A stretch of DNA of 64,000 nt from Brotonthovivens ammoniilytica. GTDB taxonomy: Bacteria > Bacillota > Clostridia > Lachnospirales > Lachnospiraceae. A model generated the notes under the pieces. It was not told where the DNA came from and ran no database searches. It was given only the letters and a program-made list of their open reading frames with translations. Positions within the stretch are counted from its first letter, which is position 1; each line of letters starts with the position of its first letter. The position numbers were made by a program, and so were the translations under genes. Positions 1 through 7,237 of this stretch are shown piece by piece. The DNA lies in contig NZ_JAOQJQ010000005.1 in the NCBI RefSeq assembly GCF_025566885.1, positions 62,001-126,000 on the forward strand. The letters are read 5' to 3'.

Positions 1-1112
1 ATAAACCCGGCAAGCACAGGAAGCATAAAGCCAAATGCAATATCACCAATTCCCTTTAAAGTCGCCGCCGCCGGAGTAATGGTACCGAAAGCCGCCCGGG
101 CTTCTTCTGTGAGAGAGTTAATATCCACATTTAATCCGTCAATTAAAAAGGCCAGTGCAATTAGTATTCCGCCCCCTACTACAAAAGGGAGCATGTGGGA
201 TACGCCGTTCATCAGATTCATATAAATCCTGTGTCCGGCTCCCTGGGATTTTTGAACCGTTTTTCCTGCTGAGGGATTTCCAGCCTGATACACGGGGGCA
301 TCACCGTTTATGGCCCGTTCAATCAGCCGGTCTGCCTTGCTGATACCGTCAGATACCTGGCATTCAATCAGTTTTTTCCCGTGAAACCGGTCCATTGGTA
401 CTTTGGCGTCTGCCGCCACAATGATACAATCTGCATCCTCAATCTCTTGATCCGTCAACACATTTTTGGCACCGCCGGATCCCCTGGTTTCAACCTTTAT
501 AAAACAGTTTTTGGCTTTTGCCGCCTTCTCTAGTCCTTCTGCCGCCATGTAAGTATGCGCAATTCCTGTAGGACAGGATGTTACTGCCAGAATCCTGCAT
601 ACAGCTCCGGTTTTAGTTTCAGTCTGAGCTGCAAGCTGATCATCCAGATCCGGTTTTTCATCATCCGCCGCATCAATGACCTGCAGAAATTCTTCTGTAG
701 TTTTTGCTTTTTTTAAATTAAGTATAAAATCTTCATCCATTAACAGCATAGATAATTTACTTAACACATCCAAATGTACGTTATCTTCTGTATCAGGCGC
801 AGCAATCAGGAAAATCAGATGTACAGGTTCGTTGTCGAGAGAATCAAAATCCACACCGTCTTTAATTACCATTGCCGCAAGACCCGGTTTTATAACTCCG
901 TCACACTTTCCGTGAGGAATAGCGATCCCTTCTCCGATTCCGGTGGTACTCTCCTCCTCCCTTAAATAAACCTGTTTCCGATAAGCTTCTTCATCCCGGA
1001 TTTTTCCACTTTTTGCCATCAGCTCAATCATCTGGTCTAGAGCTTCCTGCTTTGAAGCCGGCGCGCCATTAAGGGCAATACTTCTTTGATCCAGCAAATC
1101 TGTTATCCGCAT
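1..1112 (-). CDS. fruA: PTS fructose transporter, fused IIABC component (3' part outside window)
   Basis: Membrane permease of the phosphotransferase system that imports fructose and delivers it as fructose-1-phosphate. About 370 residues are inside the window. The order is IIA (about 1-150, phospho-His in AIPHG at residue 67), a linker, IIB (about 170-275, active Cys in TSCPTGIAHTYMA near residue 180), then the start of the IIC membrane domain from about 285 (MNLMNGVSHMLPFVVGGG). The ATG is preceded by GGGAG at normal spacing. It lies 21 bp downstream of 1-phosphofructokinase, so the two genes form a fructose operon read from the promoter at 2103-2131. The IIA-IIB-IIC order and the IIB signature are those of fructose-family permeases; mannitol or 2-O-mannosylglycerate specificity is less likely beside a 1-phosphofructokinase. 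The end of IIC lies beyond position 1. Confidence 0.95.
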   Translation of the reverse strand, partial: MRITDLLDQRSIALNGAPASKQEALDQMIELMAKSGKIRDEEAYRKQVYLREEESTTGIGEGIAIPHGKCDGVIKPGLAAMVIKDGVDFDSLDNEPVHLIFLIAAPDTEDNVHLDVLSKLSMLLMDEDFILNLKKAKTTEEFLQVIDAADDEKPDLDDQLAAQTETKTGAVCRILAVTSCPTGIAHTYMAAEGLEKAAKAKNCFIKVETRGSGGAKNVLTDQEIEDADCIIVAADAKVPMDRFHGKKLIECQVSDGISKADRLIERAINGDAPVYQAGNPSAGKTVQKSQGAGHRIYMNLMNGVSHMLPFVVGGGILIALAFLIDGLNVDINSLTEEARAAFGTITPAAATLKGIGDIAFGFMLPVLAGF

Positions 1113-1133
1113 ACGCTTTCTCCCTTTCTATTC

Positions 1134-2054
1134 TCATTTCCAGGTGCTCACTTGTAAAGTTTCATATATTTTCTGTACTTCTGATTTTTTTGCCAGCAGC
1201 TCTGAAAATGCGCTGGCACTCCCGGCAGCCACTCCCATCTTAAAAGCATGGACATAATCTTTTTTCTCTTCCCATCCTGCAAGAAACCCTGCAACCATAG
1301 AATCACCGGCGCCAACAGCATTTACCAGTTTTCCTTTCGGTGCATCAAGGAAATACACTTCTTTTTCCTCTGTCAGCAGCACGGCTCCTTGACCCGCCAT
1401 AGAAACAAGTACATTTCCAGCTCCTAGCTCCTGCAGCTTTTCTGCATAGGGTATCACATCTTTTTTTTCATTTAACTCTGTCTGAAACAGTTCTCCCAAT
1501 TCATGATTATTGGGCTTTATTAAAAATGGATGATAGGAAAGTACATTTAAAAGCAGATCTTTCGTTGCATCAACAGCAAAACAAATCCCCTTTCCGGACA
1601 GCCGTTTCATAATCTCCTGATACATAGAATCCGGCATTCCCTCCGGAATACTGCCCGCCAGTACTAAAACATCATTTTCTTTCAGTTCCTCAAGCTTCTG
1701 TAAAAGCTGTTTTATTTCCTCCCGACTGATTTCAGGTCCTTTTCCATTGATTTCCGTTCCGTCAAAATCCTTCAATTTTACATTGATTCTGGAAAATCCA
1801 TGTTTCACCGAAATAAAATCACTGTCCACTCCCAGCTTTCGCACCCTTTTTTCAATCTCTTCCCCTGTAAATCCTGCCGTAAACCCCAAAGCCGAATTTT
1901 TAATGCCGAGATTTTTCAGAACGGTGGAAACATTAATCCCTTTCCCCCCTGGCAACATATTCTCTGAGGATGTACGATTGGTTTTCCCAATCTCAAAATC
2001 CTTCACCGACACAATGTAGTCCAGGGACGGATTAAAAGTAACTGTGTAAATCAC
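1134..2054 (-). CDS. fruK: 1-phosphofructokinase
   Basis: Phosphorylates fructose-1-phosphate, the product of the adjacent PTS permease, to fructose-1,6-bisphosphate in the cytoplasm. The 306-residue protein has the PfkB-family layout: GGKG at 36-39 near the sugar site, the N(N)HE motif around 183-185, and the C-terminal GAGDSMVAGF signature with the catalytic Asp at 251. The length matches FruK/LacC enzymes. The start is GTG (2052-2054), with GGGAGG nine bases upstream. It is the first gene of the fruK-fruA operon. The usual DeoR-type fruR gene is not next to it; 2055-2298 is non-coding and carries the promoter and repeated TGAAAATGA boxes. Tagatose-6-phosphate kinase (LacC) is a close relative, but the fruA neighbour favours FruK. 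Confidence 0.95.
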   Translation of the reverse strand: MIYTVTFNPSLDYIVSVKDFEIGKTNRTSSENMLPGGKGINVSTVLKNLGIKNSALGFTAGFTGEEIEKRVRKLGVDSDFISVKHGFSRINVKLKDFDGTEINGKGPEISREEIKQLLQKLEELKENDVLVLAGSIPEGMPDSMYQEIMKRLSGKGICFAVDATKDLLLNVLSYHPFLIKPNNHELGELFQTELNEKKDVIPYAEKLQELGAGNVLVSMAGQGAVLLTEEKEVYFLDAPKGKLVNAVGAGDSMVAGFLAGWEEKKDYVHAFKMGVAAGSASAFSELLAKKSEVQKIYETLQVSTWK

Positions 2055-2102
2055 CTGCCTGCACCTCCCGTATTGTTTTTGTATGCTTGTTTTTATAAGC
2101 TC

Positions 2103-2131
2103 ATTATATGTCCGTAATCGTTCATTTTCAA
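2103..2131 (-). promoter_or_regulatory. Promoter of the fruK-fruA operon
   Basis: On the minus strand TTGAAA (2126-2131) and TATAAT (2103-2108) are separated by exactly 17 bases, about 50 bases upstream of the fruK GTG. The -35 box overlaps a TGAAAATGA motif, as expected for a repressed sugar operon. Confidence 0.8.
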
Positions 2132-2212
2132 TCGTATTAATTCACAATTTTCACATTGATTTATTGTATATTTTTCATAATCACTCATTTTCATTCAAAT
2201 TCATTCATTTTA
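2122..2212 (-). promoter_or_regulatory. Candidate operator: repeated TGAAAATGA boxes
   Basis: On the minus strand TGAAAATGA occurs at 2122-2130 (over the -35 box) and again at 2185-2193, followed by the related AAAATGAATGAA near 2200-2211. DeoR-family fructose regulators bind repeated short TGA-containing boxes. The position suggests control of fruK-fruA by a regulator encoded elsewhere. The assignment is an inference. Confidence 0.5.
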
Positions 2213-2222
2213 TAAGACAAAC

Positions 2223-2264
2223 AAAAAACAGTGGCCATCACATTACATGACGTCACTGTTTTTT
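2223..2264. terminator. Bidirectional terminator after the HPr-like gene
   Basis: An 11-bp perfect inverted repeat AAAAAACAGTG / CACTGTTTTTT with a 20-base loop. It sits 35 bases after the stop of the HPr-like gene and upstream of the fru promoter, and ends in a T run on both strands. Confidence 0.7.
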
Positions 2265-2298
2265 GTCTCTACTCTTATTATTCACGTTTTTTTCTTTT

Positions 2299-2526
2299 TT
2301 ATGCTACAACATACTTCTGCAGAACGGACTCAAAGGTATGATTACTCCCACCATATTTGACCGTTACGATCTTAGCCAGACCAAGGCTTAATACTCCAAG
2401 GAATGATTTAGCATCGACAATTGCTCTTTCATAATGCATGTTAATGTCAAAATTACAATCGGATGCCGCCTTCACAAATTCCTGTACTTCATTAGTTGCA
2501 CATAATTTGATTTTCTTTTCATTCAT
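2299..2526 (-). CDS. HPr-like protein lacking the phospho-histidine (Crh-like)
   Basis: A 75-residue protein of the HPr fold. The second half carries the HPr signature around the regulatory serine, AKSFLGVLSLG, with Ser at residue 41 corresponding to Ser46 of HPr. The region that should hold IHARPA with His15 is shortened by about five residues and reads CATNEVQEFVKAA, with no histidine. It therefore should not transfer phosphate to PTS IIA domains but could still be phosphorylated on Ser by HPr kinase and act in CcpA-type catabolite control, as Crh does in Bacillus. It has its own promoter (2586-2614), an RBS AGAAAGGATGAATCATC before ATG, and its own terminator (2223-2264), so it is monocistronic beside the fructose operon. 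A role is inferred from Ser conservation only. Confidence 0.75.
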   Translation of the reverse strand: MNEKKIKLCATNEVQEFVKAASDCNFDINMHYERAIVDAKSFLGVLSLGLAKIVTVKYGGSNHTFESVLQKYVVA

Positions 2527-2585
2527 GATGATTCATCCTTTCTAATGAAAAACCCCAAGCATCTACGAATTTCGCTTTCCGTGTG

Positions 2586-2614
2586 ATTATTACACGCCCG
2601 GAATTATTTGTCAA
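2586..2614 (-). promoter_or_regulatory. Promoter of the HPr-like gene
   Basis: On the minus strand TTGACA (2609-2614), a 17-base spacer, then AATAAT (2586-2591; TAATAAT extended). It is 60 bases upstream of the ATG at 2526. Confidence 0.75.
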
Positions 2615-2639
2615 AAATAAAATCACCTGCTTTTTCATG

Positions 2640-2817
2640 CAAAAATAACTTGCAGTGATGGTAACTGCCCAGGTTTTTTTATATATAATACCCAATTTTT
2701 TGAGAAAATTTCACATTTTTTATACAATTCTTCCTTTTGCATTTTCTAAAGACAAGAATTTCTTAATAATTCTTGCGCAAAATACCAGTTTTTGTATATC
2801 TTATCCATATTTGCACA
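2640..2817. other. AT-rich intergenic stretch without a gene
   Basis: Between the HPr promoter and the terminator of the J-domain gene. It is AT-rich with stop codons in all frames. The only structure seen is a weak hairpin GCAGT / ACTGC at 2653-2669. No gene or RNA was recognised. Confidence 0.5.
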
Positions 2818-2856
2818 TAAAAAAACAATAGAAGTGTACACAACTCCTATTGTTTC
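2818..2856 (-). terminator. Terminator of the J-domain operon
   Basis: On the minus strand AACAATAGGAG pairs with CTTCTATTGTT around a loop of about nine bases and is followed by a T run. It lies 36 bases after the stop codon at 2892. Confidence 0.75.
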
Positions 2857-2891
2857 CCCACGCTTTATGAAATCAATCTCATACCGCATAA

Positions 2892-3596
2892 CTAACACGG
2901 CCGAAAACAGCAGCCGCTAAACAGCATAGACATACAGCAAAATGTCATACATAAACCGGTAGCACTTGAAAAAGGCTTTTCATATGCCTGTCCCATATTC
3001 TGATACCAGGTTCCGCCAAACTCCAGATTCTGGAGAAACTGCCGGTACTCCATATTGCTTGGCTCCATTTCAACCGCTTTTCTGGCATGTTCCATGGCAA
3101 GTACGTTATTTCCGGCCCCCTGATTAGCTGCTGCAGAATAAAAATACCATTTTGCATTGCGCTCCCGGATATTGTTCAGTACATTTATGGCCTCTCTGTA
3201 ATATCCGTTGTTAATATAATTTGCCGCTGCTCTCATTTCTGCAGAATCAGAATCTGTCTGGCCGCCATACTGCCCTCTGTAAGAACCGTACCCCTGCTGT
3301 CCGTACGGCCCGCCCTGACGGTACTGGCCATATCCCTGCTGTTGATACGTTCCTCCATATCCCTGCTGCTGATAAGATCCGTTCTGGTATCCTCCACTGT
3401 ACCCCTGCTGCTTCTCGTGCATAATCTGATTATAGGCCTGCTGTACTTCTTTGAATTTTTCCTCAGCAGCCGATGCATTAGGACTGTTCACATTGGCATC
3501 CGGATGATACTGACGGCTCAGTCTTCTGTATGCCCTCTTTATTTCTTCATCGGTGGCTCCTGGTGAAACACCTAAAACCTCATAAGGATTTCTCAC
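2892..3596 (-). CDS. J-domain co-chaperone with Gly/Gln/Tyr-rich linker and TPR-like segment
   Basis: A 234-residue protein. Residues 1-60 form a J domain ([17 protein letters not shown], then the HPD tripeptide in YHPDAN) that would stimulate the ATPase of an Hsp70 such as DnaK. Residues 65-115 are a low-complexity linker of repeated QQGYG/GGYQNG units. Residues 118-190 look like two TPR-like helix pairs ([33 protein letters not shown]). The C-terminal 20 residues are Cys-rich ([16 protein letters not shown]). It has neither the zinc domain of true DnaJ nor a membrane segment. The start is GTG, preceded by GAGGAGG and overlapping the previous stop in a GTGA arrangement, so it is translationally coupled to the DUF5685-like gene. 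The client is unknown. Confidence 0.85.
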   Translation of the reverse strand: MRNPYEVLGVSPGATDEEIKRAYRRLSRQYHPDANVNSPNASAAEEKFKEVQQAYNQIMHEKQQGYSGGYQNGSYQQQGYGGTYQQQGYGQYRQGGPYGQQGYGSYRGQYGGQTDSDSAEMRAAANYINNGYYREAINVLNNIRERNAKWYFYSAAANQGAGNNVLAMEHARKAVEMEPSNMEYRQFLQNLEFGGTWYQNMGQAYEKPFSSATGLCMTFCCMSMLFSGCCFRPC

Positions 3597-4438
3597 CGTG
3601 ACTTCCTCCTCTTTTTCTTCTTAAGCTGTATATATTCATATTTTGACCAGACTCCGGAATACAGAATATTGCGCAGAATATCCGCATACAGCAATATAGG
3701 CATCCGTTCAAATGATTTTGAGCATTCAGACATCATAGATGTAAGAATCAGCTTACTCAGCGTTTCAAAATCTTTCTGATTTTCTTTTTTCAAATCTGAA
3801 AACAAATTATATGTCTTATTTTTTTCATCTTTATCCAGGTCCTCATATGCATCCATCAGATAGATAAATTTTCCCATATAAAAACCAAGACATTTAAGCT
3901 CCTCCGCCCAGACGTCTTCCTTCCATGCGAAAATCTCCCCCAGCATTTCACCGGTAAGTCCCGCAATCAGATCAATGTTGTGTTCCTCAGACCGTTCGTA
4001 AGCGGTCAGACGCTTCATATAGGTTTCAAGAGCCTCCGCCTGACGTGGGTACTCTCCGGCAATCTTTTGATAATCCTTTTTAATCATCTGAAAAATTGCC
4101 CGTTTTGCATACGCTCTTTCATCCCGCCAGTCATCTTCCAGATTATGATATGCCAGCATAACATTCATAGCCGCTGCATACTGGGTAGCCTCATTCATAC
4201 GTGCCAGCTTCTTTTTGCCGGGATGTATTGCACAGATAAATTCTTTTTCTTCATCTTCCAGCTCATACAGCCCTGTCAGCAGCACAATCAGAAATGTCAT
4301 ATCATAATTAAGAAGCATCTGCCCTTTAATTCCCGTGTTTTTTTTCAGGCTCTGGCAAAGTCCACAATAATAGGATTGATATATCTTTAAATTTTCTTCC
4401 GTTAATTCTTTTCGGTTTACATTAATATATCCAAACAT
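3593..4438 (-). CDS. DUF5685-like all-helical protein
   Basis: A 281-residue protein that I recall as the family DUF5685; no enzymatic function is established. It is predominantly alpha-helical. The N-terminus has a conserved CGLC motif ([11 protein letters not shown], residues 24-34) and there are acidic pairs ([10 protein letters not shown] about 119-128; [13 protein letters not shown] about 214-226) that resemble the Asp-rich helices of polyprenyl synthases. The C-terminus is a Lys/Arg tail (KKKKRRKSR). It starts with ATG 19 bases after the zinc-ribbon membrane gene and overlaps the J-domain gene by 4 bp. The acidic motifs are only a resemblance, so catalytic activity is not claimed. Confidence 0.7.
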   Translation of the reverse strand: MFGYINVNRKELTEENLKIYQSYYCGLCQSLKKNTGIKGQMLLNYDMTFLIVLLTGLYELEDEEKEFICAIHPGKKKLARMNEATQYAAAMNVMLAYHNLEDDWRDERAYAKRAIFQMIKKDYQKIAGEYPRQAEALETYMKRLTAYERSEEHNIDLIAGLTGEMLGEIFAWKEDVWAEELKCLGFYMGKFIYLMDAYEDLDKDEKNKTYNLFSDLKKENQKDFETLSKLILTSMMSECSKSFERMPILLYADILRNILYSGVWSKYEYIQLKKKKRRKSR

Positions 4439-4456
4439 ATCAGTACCCCACTTTGC

Positions 4457-4852
4457 TTAACTTCTCCGCACAAACTCCATATGGCATTTGGGACAGGTAA
4501 TACAAACCTTTCCTTTTCCTTTGGGAATGCGCACCTTCTGGCGGCATTTCGGGCAGGCATAGTAACGATAAATTTTCTTCTGTTCCTGATAATATCTCCG
4601 GTTTCGAAAACGAGAAAAAATTCTGCCCGTAAATGACAGAAAACGTTCATTTTCCATATAGCGTCTTTCTGTATTCCTGGAAAAAATCCTGAAATAGGAC
4701 CATACAATCAAAATTACTGCCAGATAAAAAATAAGCGGAAACCGAACGAACATAGATACAATTAAAAGAATTAACGCTGCGATATCCAGAAATCTGGACA
4801 ACTGATCCATTCCGTATCTTCCTGCCATAAACCGTTCAAATCTTTCTCTCAC
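4457..4852 (-). CDS. Membrane protein with C-terminal zinc ribbon
   Basis: A 131-residue protein. After a basic amphipathic N-terminus there are two adjacent hydrophobic segments (about 24-39 and 42-57). The basic cytoplasmic part ends in a zinc-ribbon of two knuckles, CPKC (residue 100 region) and CPKC (about 120), with VRIPKGKGKVCITCP between them. The topology places the ribbon on the cytoplasmic side. It starts with GTG five bases after GAGGTG and is the first gene of the operon with the DUF5685-like and J-domain proteins. The function is unknown; zinc-ribbon membrane proteins of this size often bind nucleic acid or proteins, but nothing here decides it. Confidence 0.75.
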   Translation of the reverse strand: MRERFERFMAGRYGMDQLSRFLDIAALILLIVSMFVRFPLIFYLAVILIVWSYFRIFSRNTERRYMENERFLSFTGRIFSRFRNRRYYQEQKKIYRYYACPKCRQKVRIPKGKGKVCITCPKCHMEFVRRS

Positions 4853-4904
4853 GACAACACCTCAAAAACCTTCTTCTGCAATTTAACAAATAACACATAT
4901 ATCA

Positions 4905-4933
4905 ATGTTATACGGCTCGTCAAATACTGTCAA
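4905..4933 (-). promoter_or_regulatory. Candidate promoter of the zinc-ribbon/DUF5685/J-domain operon
   Basis: On the minus strand TTGACA (4928-4933), 17 bases, then TAACAT (4905-4910), about 55 bases before the GTG at 4852. A TATAAC lies two bases off this spacing, so the exact -10 is uncertain. Confidence 0.5.
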
Positions 4934-4998
4934 CATTCCTATAATCTTTTAAGAAACATTTTATAAAAAGATTAGGAACCATCTCCTCTTTATGTTAT

Positions 4999-5020
4999 TA
5001 AAAAAGGTCGCTTTTGCGAC
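4999..5020 (-). terminator. Second minus-strand terminator downstream of RNase P RNA
   Basis: The hairpin GTCGC-AAAA-GCGAC (5007-5020) is followed on the minus strand by CTTTTTTAATAAC. It would catch read-through from rnpB before the next operon promoter. Confidence 0.6.
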
Positions 5021-5031
5021 ATGACTCCTCT

Positions 5032-5129
5032 CCGCCGCAGTGCGATCATCAGCGGAGCGTTTTTTTTGCTCTATAGGAATCGGTACTTTTCAGCTTTATC
5101 ACAACACGGTATTTCCTATAGAGAAAAAA
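5032..5129 (+). repeat. Double-hairpin dispersed repeat, copy 1
   Basis: About 98 bases. First a GC-rich hairpin (CCGCCGCAG ... AGCGGAGCG) with a T8 tract, then an 11-bp inverted repeat CTCTATAGGAA / TTCCTATAGAG around a loop of about 35 bases, ending in an A run. It is nearly identical to copies at 14340-14436 and 18397-18495, all in the same orientation. This copy lies just downstream of the rnpB terminator and merges with its A/T run. Confidence 0.9.
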
Positions 5130-5163
5130 GAGGACGGTTCCAGGCGCCAGGCACCGGCCGTCC
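5124..5163 (-). terminator. Terminator of RNase P RNA
   Basis: On the minus strand GGACGG (5158-5163) pairs with CCGTCC (5132-5137). A further GGCGCC-rich loop and the run TCTTTTTTC follow. It starts about 10 bases after the RNase P RNA 3' end. Confidence 0.8.
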
Positions 5164-5171
5164 AATAAGTT

Positions 5172-5520
5172 CATAAGCAAAACGATAAGCCGGGTTATGT
5201 CGTGGGTGATCATCTATCTAAAACAGCTGTTGCCAGCTGCTTTCAGCAACCTACCTAAAGCTGGCGGGCCACGTCAGCGCTTTGTTTCGGTCTTGCTTCG
5301 GATGGGGTTTACATATGCCCCGGCTGTTACCGGCCGGGCGGTAGTCTCTTACACTTACCCTTCCAACCTTACCGTCTCAAAGACGGCGGTATATTTCTGT
5401 TGCACTATCCTTGGAGTCGCCTCCACCGGACGTTATCCGGCATCCTGCCCTGTGAAGCCCGGACTTTCCTCACCTGCAGTCTTTCGATTTCTGCAGCCGC
5501 GATCACCTGTCTTACTTATG
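5172..5520 (-). ncRNA. rnpB: RNase P RNA (catalytic subunit)
   Basis: The ribozyme that matures the 5' ends of tRNAs. Conserved landmarks on the minus strand are GAGGAAAGTCCGGGC (CR-I), CAGGGCAGGATGCCGG, GGCGACTCCAAGGATAGTGC, ACAGAAATATACCGCC (CR-IV region) and near the 3' end ACATAACCCGGCTTAT (CR-V). The ends were set by helix P1: TAAGTAAGAC at the 5' end (5509-5518) pairs with GTTTTGCTTA at the 3' end (5174-5183). The length of about 350 nt is normal. It lies 20 bases past the nucleoside kinase stop, at the end of the dgt-dnaG-rpoD gene run, and has its own terminator. The ends are good to a few bases; class A or B was not resolved by folding. Confidence 0.95.
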
Positions 5521-5539
5521 ATACTTATTTTTCCCTGCC

Positions 5540-7216
5540 TTATACATTAAAGCAGCTTCCTCCGATAAATTCTCTGAGGATTGAATTATGATGCACCGCT
5601 TCTCCCGGAACCGGCAGCACATAATCCAAAAGTTTTAAAAGCCGCTTTGCCTCAAGATATTCCGGACAGTCTGAACTGATATTAAACAGCAGCGGCTCTG
5701 CATATAATTTTAACACAGATAACTCATAAATCAATGCCGAATTAAACATCACATCCGCTTCTTCCTGAAACGGGAAAATATTCTTCTCTTCGCCCCGTCT
5801 CACCGAATCCCATCTGGCAAGGGTTTCCCTGGCAGTTGTATTTCTTGTTCTGGCATCCCGAACCATCCTTCTTAAAAGCCTGCCGTCTGTGGTGGGAAGA
5901 TTATTATGTTCATCAATATTTAACTGCGTCAGCGCACTGATATAAATTTTGTATTTGCTGGAATCCGGCAGAAGATAAGACAATTTTTCATTCAGCCCAT
6001 GAATCCCCTCAATAACAAGAATATCTTCCGGTCCAAGCTTCAGCTGGCGTCCCCGGTATTCCCGATGCCCTGATTTAAAATTAAATACCGGCATATCGCG
6101 GACCTCTCCCTTTAACAGTCCGTTCATTACATCATTAAATAATTCTACATCAATGGCCTCTAAGCACTCAAAATCATATTCTCCATTTTCATCTTTAGGG
6201 GTATCCTCCCGGTTGATATAAAAATCATCCAAAGATATGGTGTGAGGCCGCATTCCATGAGCAGTCAGCTGAATTGCCAGCCGATGGGAAAAGGTTGTCT
6301 TTCCAGAAGAAGACGGGCCTGCAATCATAACAAATTTTCTGTCTCTGGCGGAAACAATCTGTTCTGCGATTTTTCCGATATTCTGCTCCATAGCTGCTTC
6401 CTGAATCAAAATCAGTTCCTGAACTTTTCCTTCTGCAATGGTATCATTAAGCGCCCCTACTGTATCCACACCCATGGTGCTTCCCCAGTCAGAAGAGGAC
6501 TTTAATGCAGCAAACAGCTTATCCGACTTCTTAAACTCAGCAACCCTTTTAATATCCATATTGGGAAACATCAGCATAAATCCATCCTGATAACACTCCA
6601 GGGAAAAATATTTCAGATATTCGGTGGAATGTACCATGGCCCCGTAAAAATAGTCCTTATAGCCGTTCAGCTCATAAATATTAATCCAGGAACTTCTGCG
6701 GTAACGCAAAAGCCGCTCCTTGTCATGCATTCCCAGATCTCCAAAAAGCTTTACCGCATCTCTTGTATGGATACTTCTTTTGTTAATGGGAAGTTTCATT
6801 TCCTGCATACTGCGCATCTTTGCTTCCAGCTTTTCTATAAAGGCCTGATCCGGAATATATTCTCTGCCATCCTTTGTATGCAATTCACAGTAATACCCCT
6901 GACTGATGGAATGCTGGACAATCACCGAAAGTTTTGGAAAAACAGACGCCATTGCAGCCTCCATCAAAAAGGTCATACTCCGCCGGTATGTTTTTCTTCC
7001 TGCTTTATCTGCCGCAGTCAGAAAGCTGACCACGCCGTCCCCCTCAATGGTCTTATTCAATTCCCGTATTGTATTTTCAAATACTGCCAGCAGAATATCT
7101 CCCTGATATAAATGCTGTACCTTCCCGGCAATTATTTCATATGTAGTTCCTGCCGGATAATCCCTGCTCTCTCCAAGTACTGTTATTTTAAAAGTCTGTT
7201 CAGACACGTTCACCAC
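5540..7216 (-). CDS. Nucleoside kinase with N-terminal TGS and aminoacyl-tRNA-synthetase-like domains
   Basis: A 558-residue three-part protein. Residues 1-75 resemble a TGS domain, about 75-230 resemble the second additional (editing-like) domain of threonyl/alanyl-tRNA synthetases, and about 290-530 form a uridine-kinase/phosphoribulokinase P-loop domain with Walker A GPSSSGKTT (300-308) and the LDDFYINRED motif typical of uridine kinases. It probably phosphorylates a ribonucleoside; the precise substrate is not visible. This fusion is widespread in Clostridia. The synthetase-like part has lost the tRNA synthetase catalytic core, so it is not thrS. The GTG start is doubled (GTG GTG) with only a weak AGAAAG upstream, so the exact start is uncertain. 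It follows trmK by 21 bp and precedes rnpB. Confidence 0.85.
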   Translation of the reverse strand: MVNVSEQTFKITVLGESRDYPAGTTYEIIAGKVQHLYQGDILLAVFENTIRELNKTIEGDGVVSFLTAADKAGRKTYRRSMTFLMEAAMASVFPKLSVIVQHSISQGYYCELHTKDGREYIPDQAFIEKLEAKMRSMQEMKLPINKRSIHTRDAVKLFGDLGMHDKERLLRYRRSSWINIYELNGYKDYFYGAMVHSTEYLKYFSLECYQDGFMLMFPNMDIKRVAEFKKSDKLFAALKSSSDWGSTMGVDTVGALNDTIAEGKVQELILIQEAAMEQNIGKIAEQIVSARDRKFVMIAGPSSSGKTTFSHRLAIQLTAHGMRPHTISLDDFYINREDTPKDENGEYDFECLEAIDVELFNDVMNGLLKGEVRDMPVFNFKSGHREYRGRQLKLGPEDILVIEGIHGLNEKLSYLLPDSSKYKIYISALTQLNIDEHNNLPTTDGRLLRRMVRDARTRNTTARETLARWDSVRRGEEKNIFPFQEEADVMFNSALIYELSVLKLYAEPLLFNISSDCPEYLEAKRLLKLLDYVLPVPGEAVHHNSILREFIGGSCFNV

Positions 7217-7237
7217 TGCTTTCTATGCTCGTATATT

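Noticed and set aside
3087..3566. Plus-strand frames opposite the J-domain gene
   Set aside because: They are antisense shadows of the low-complexity Gly/Gln/Tyr linker.
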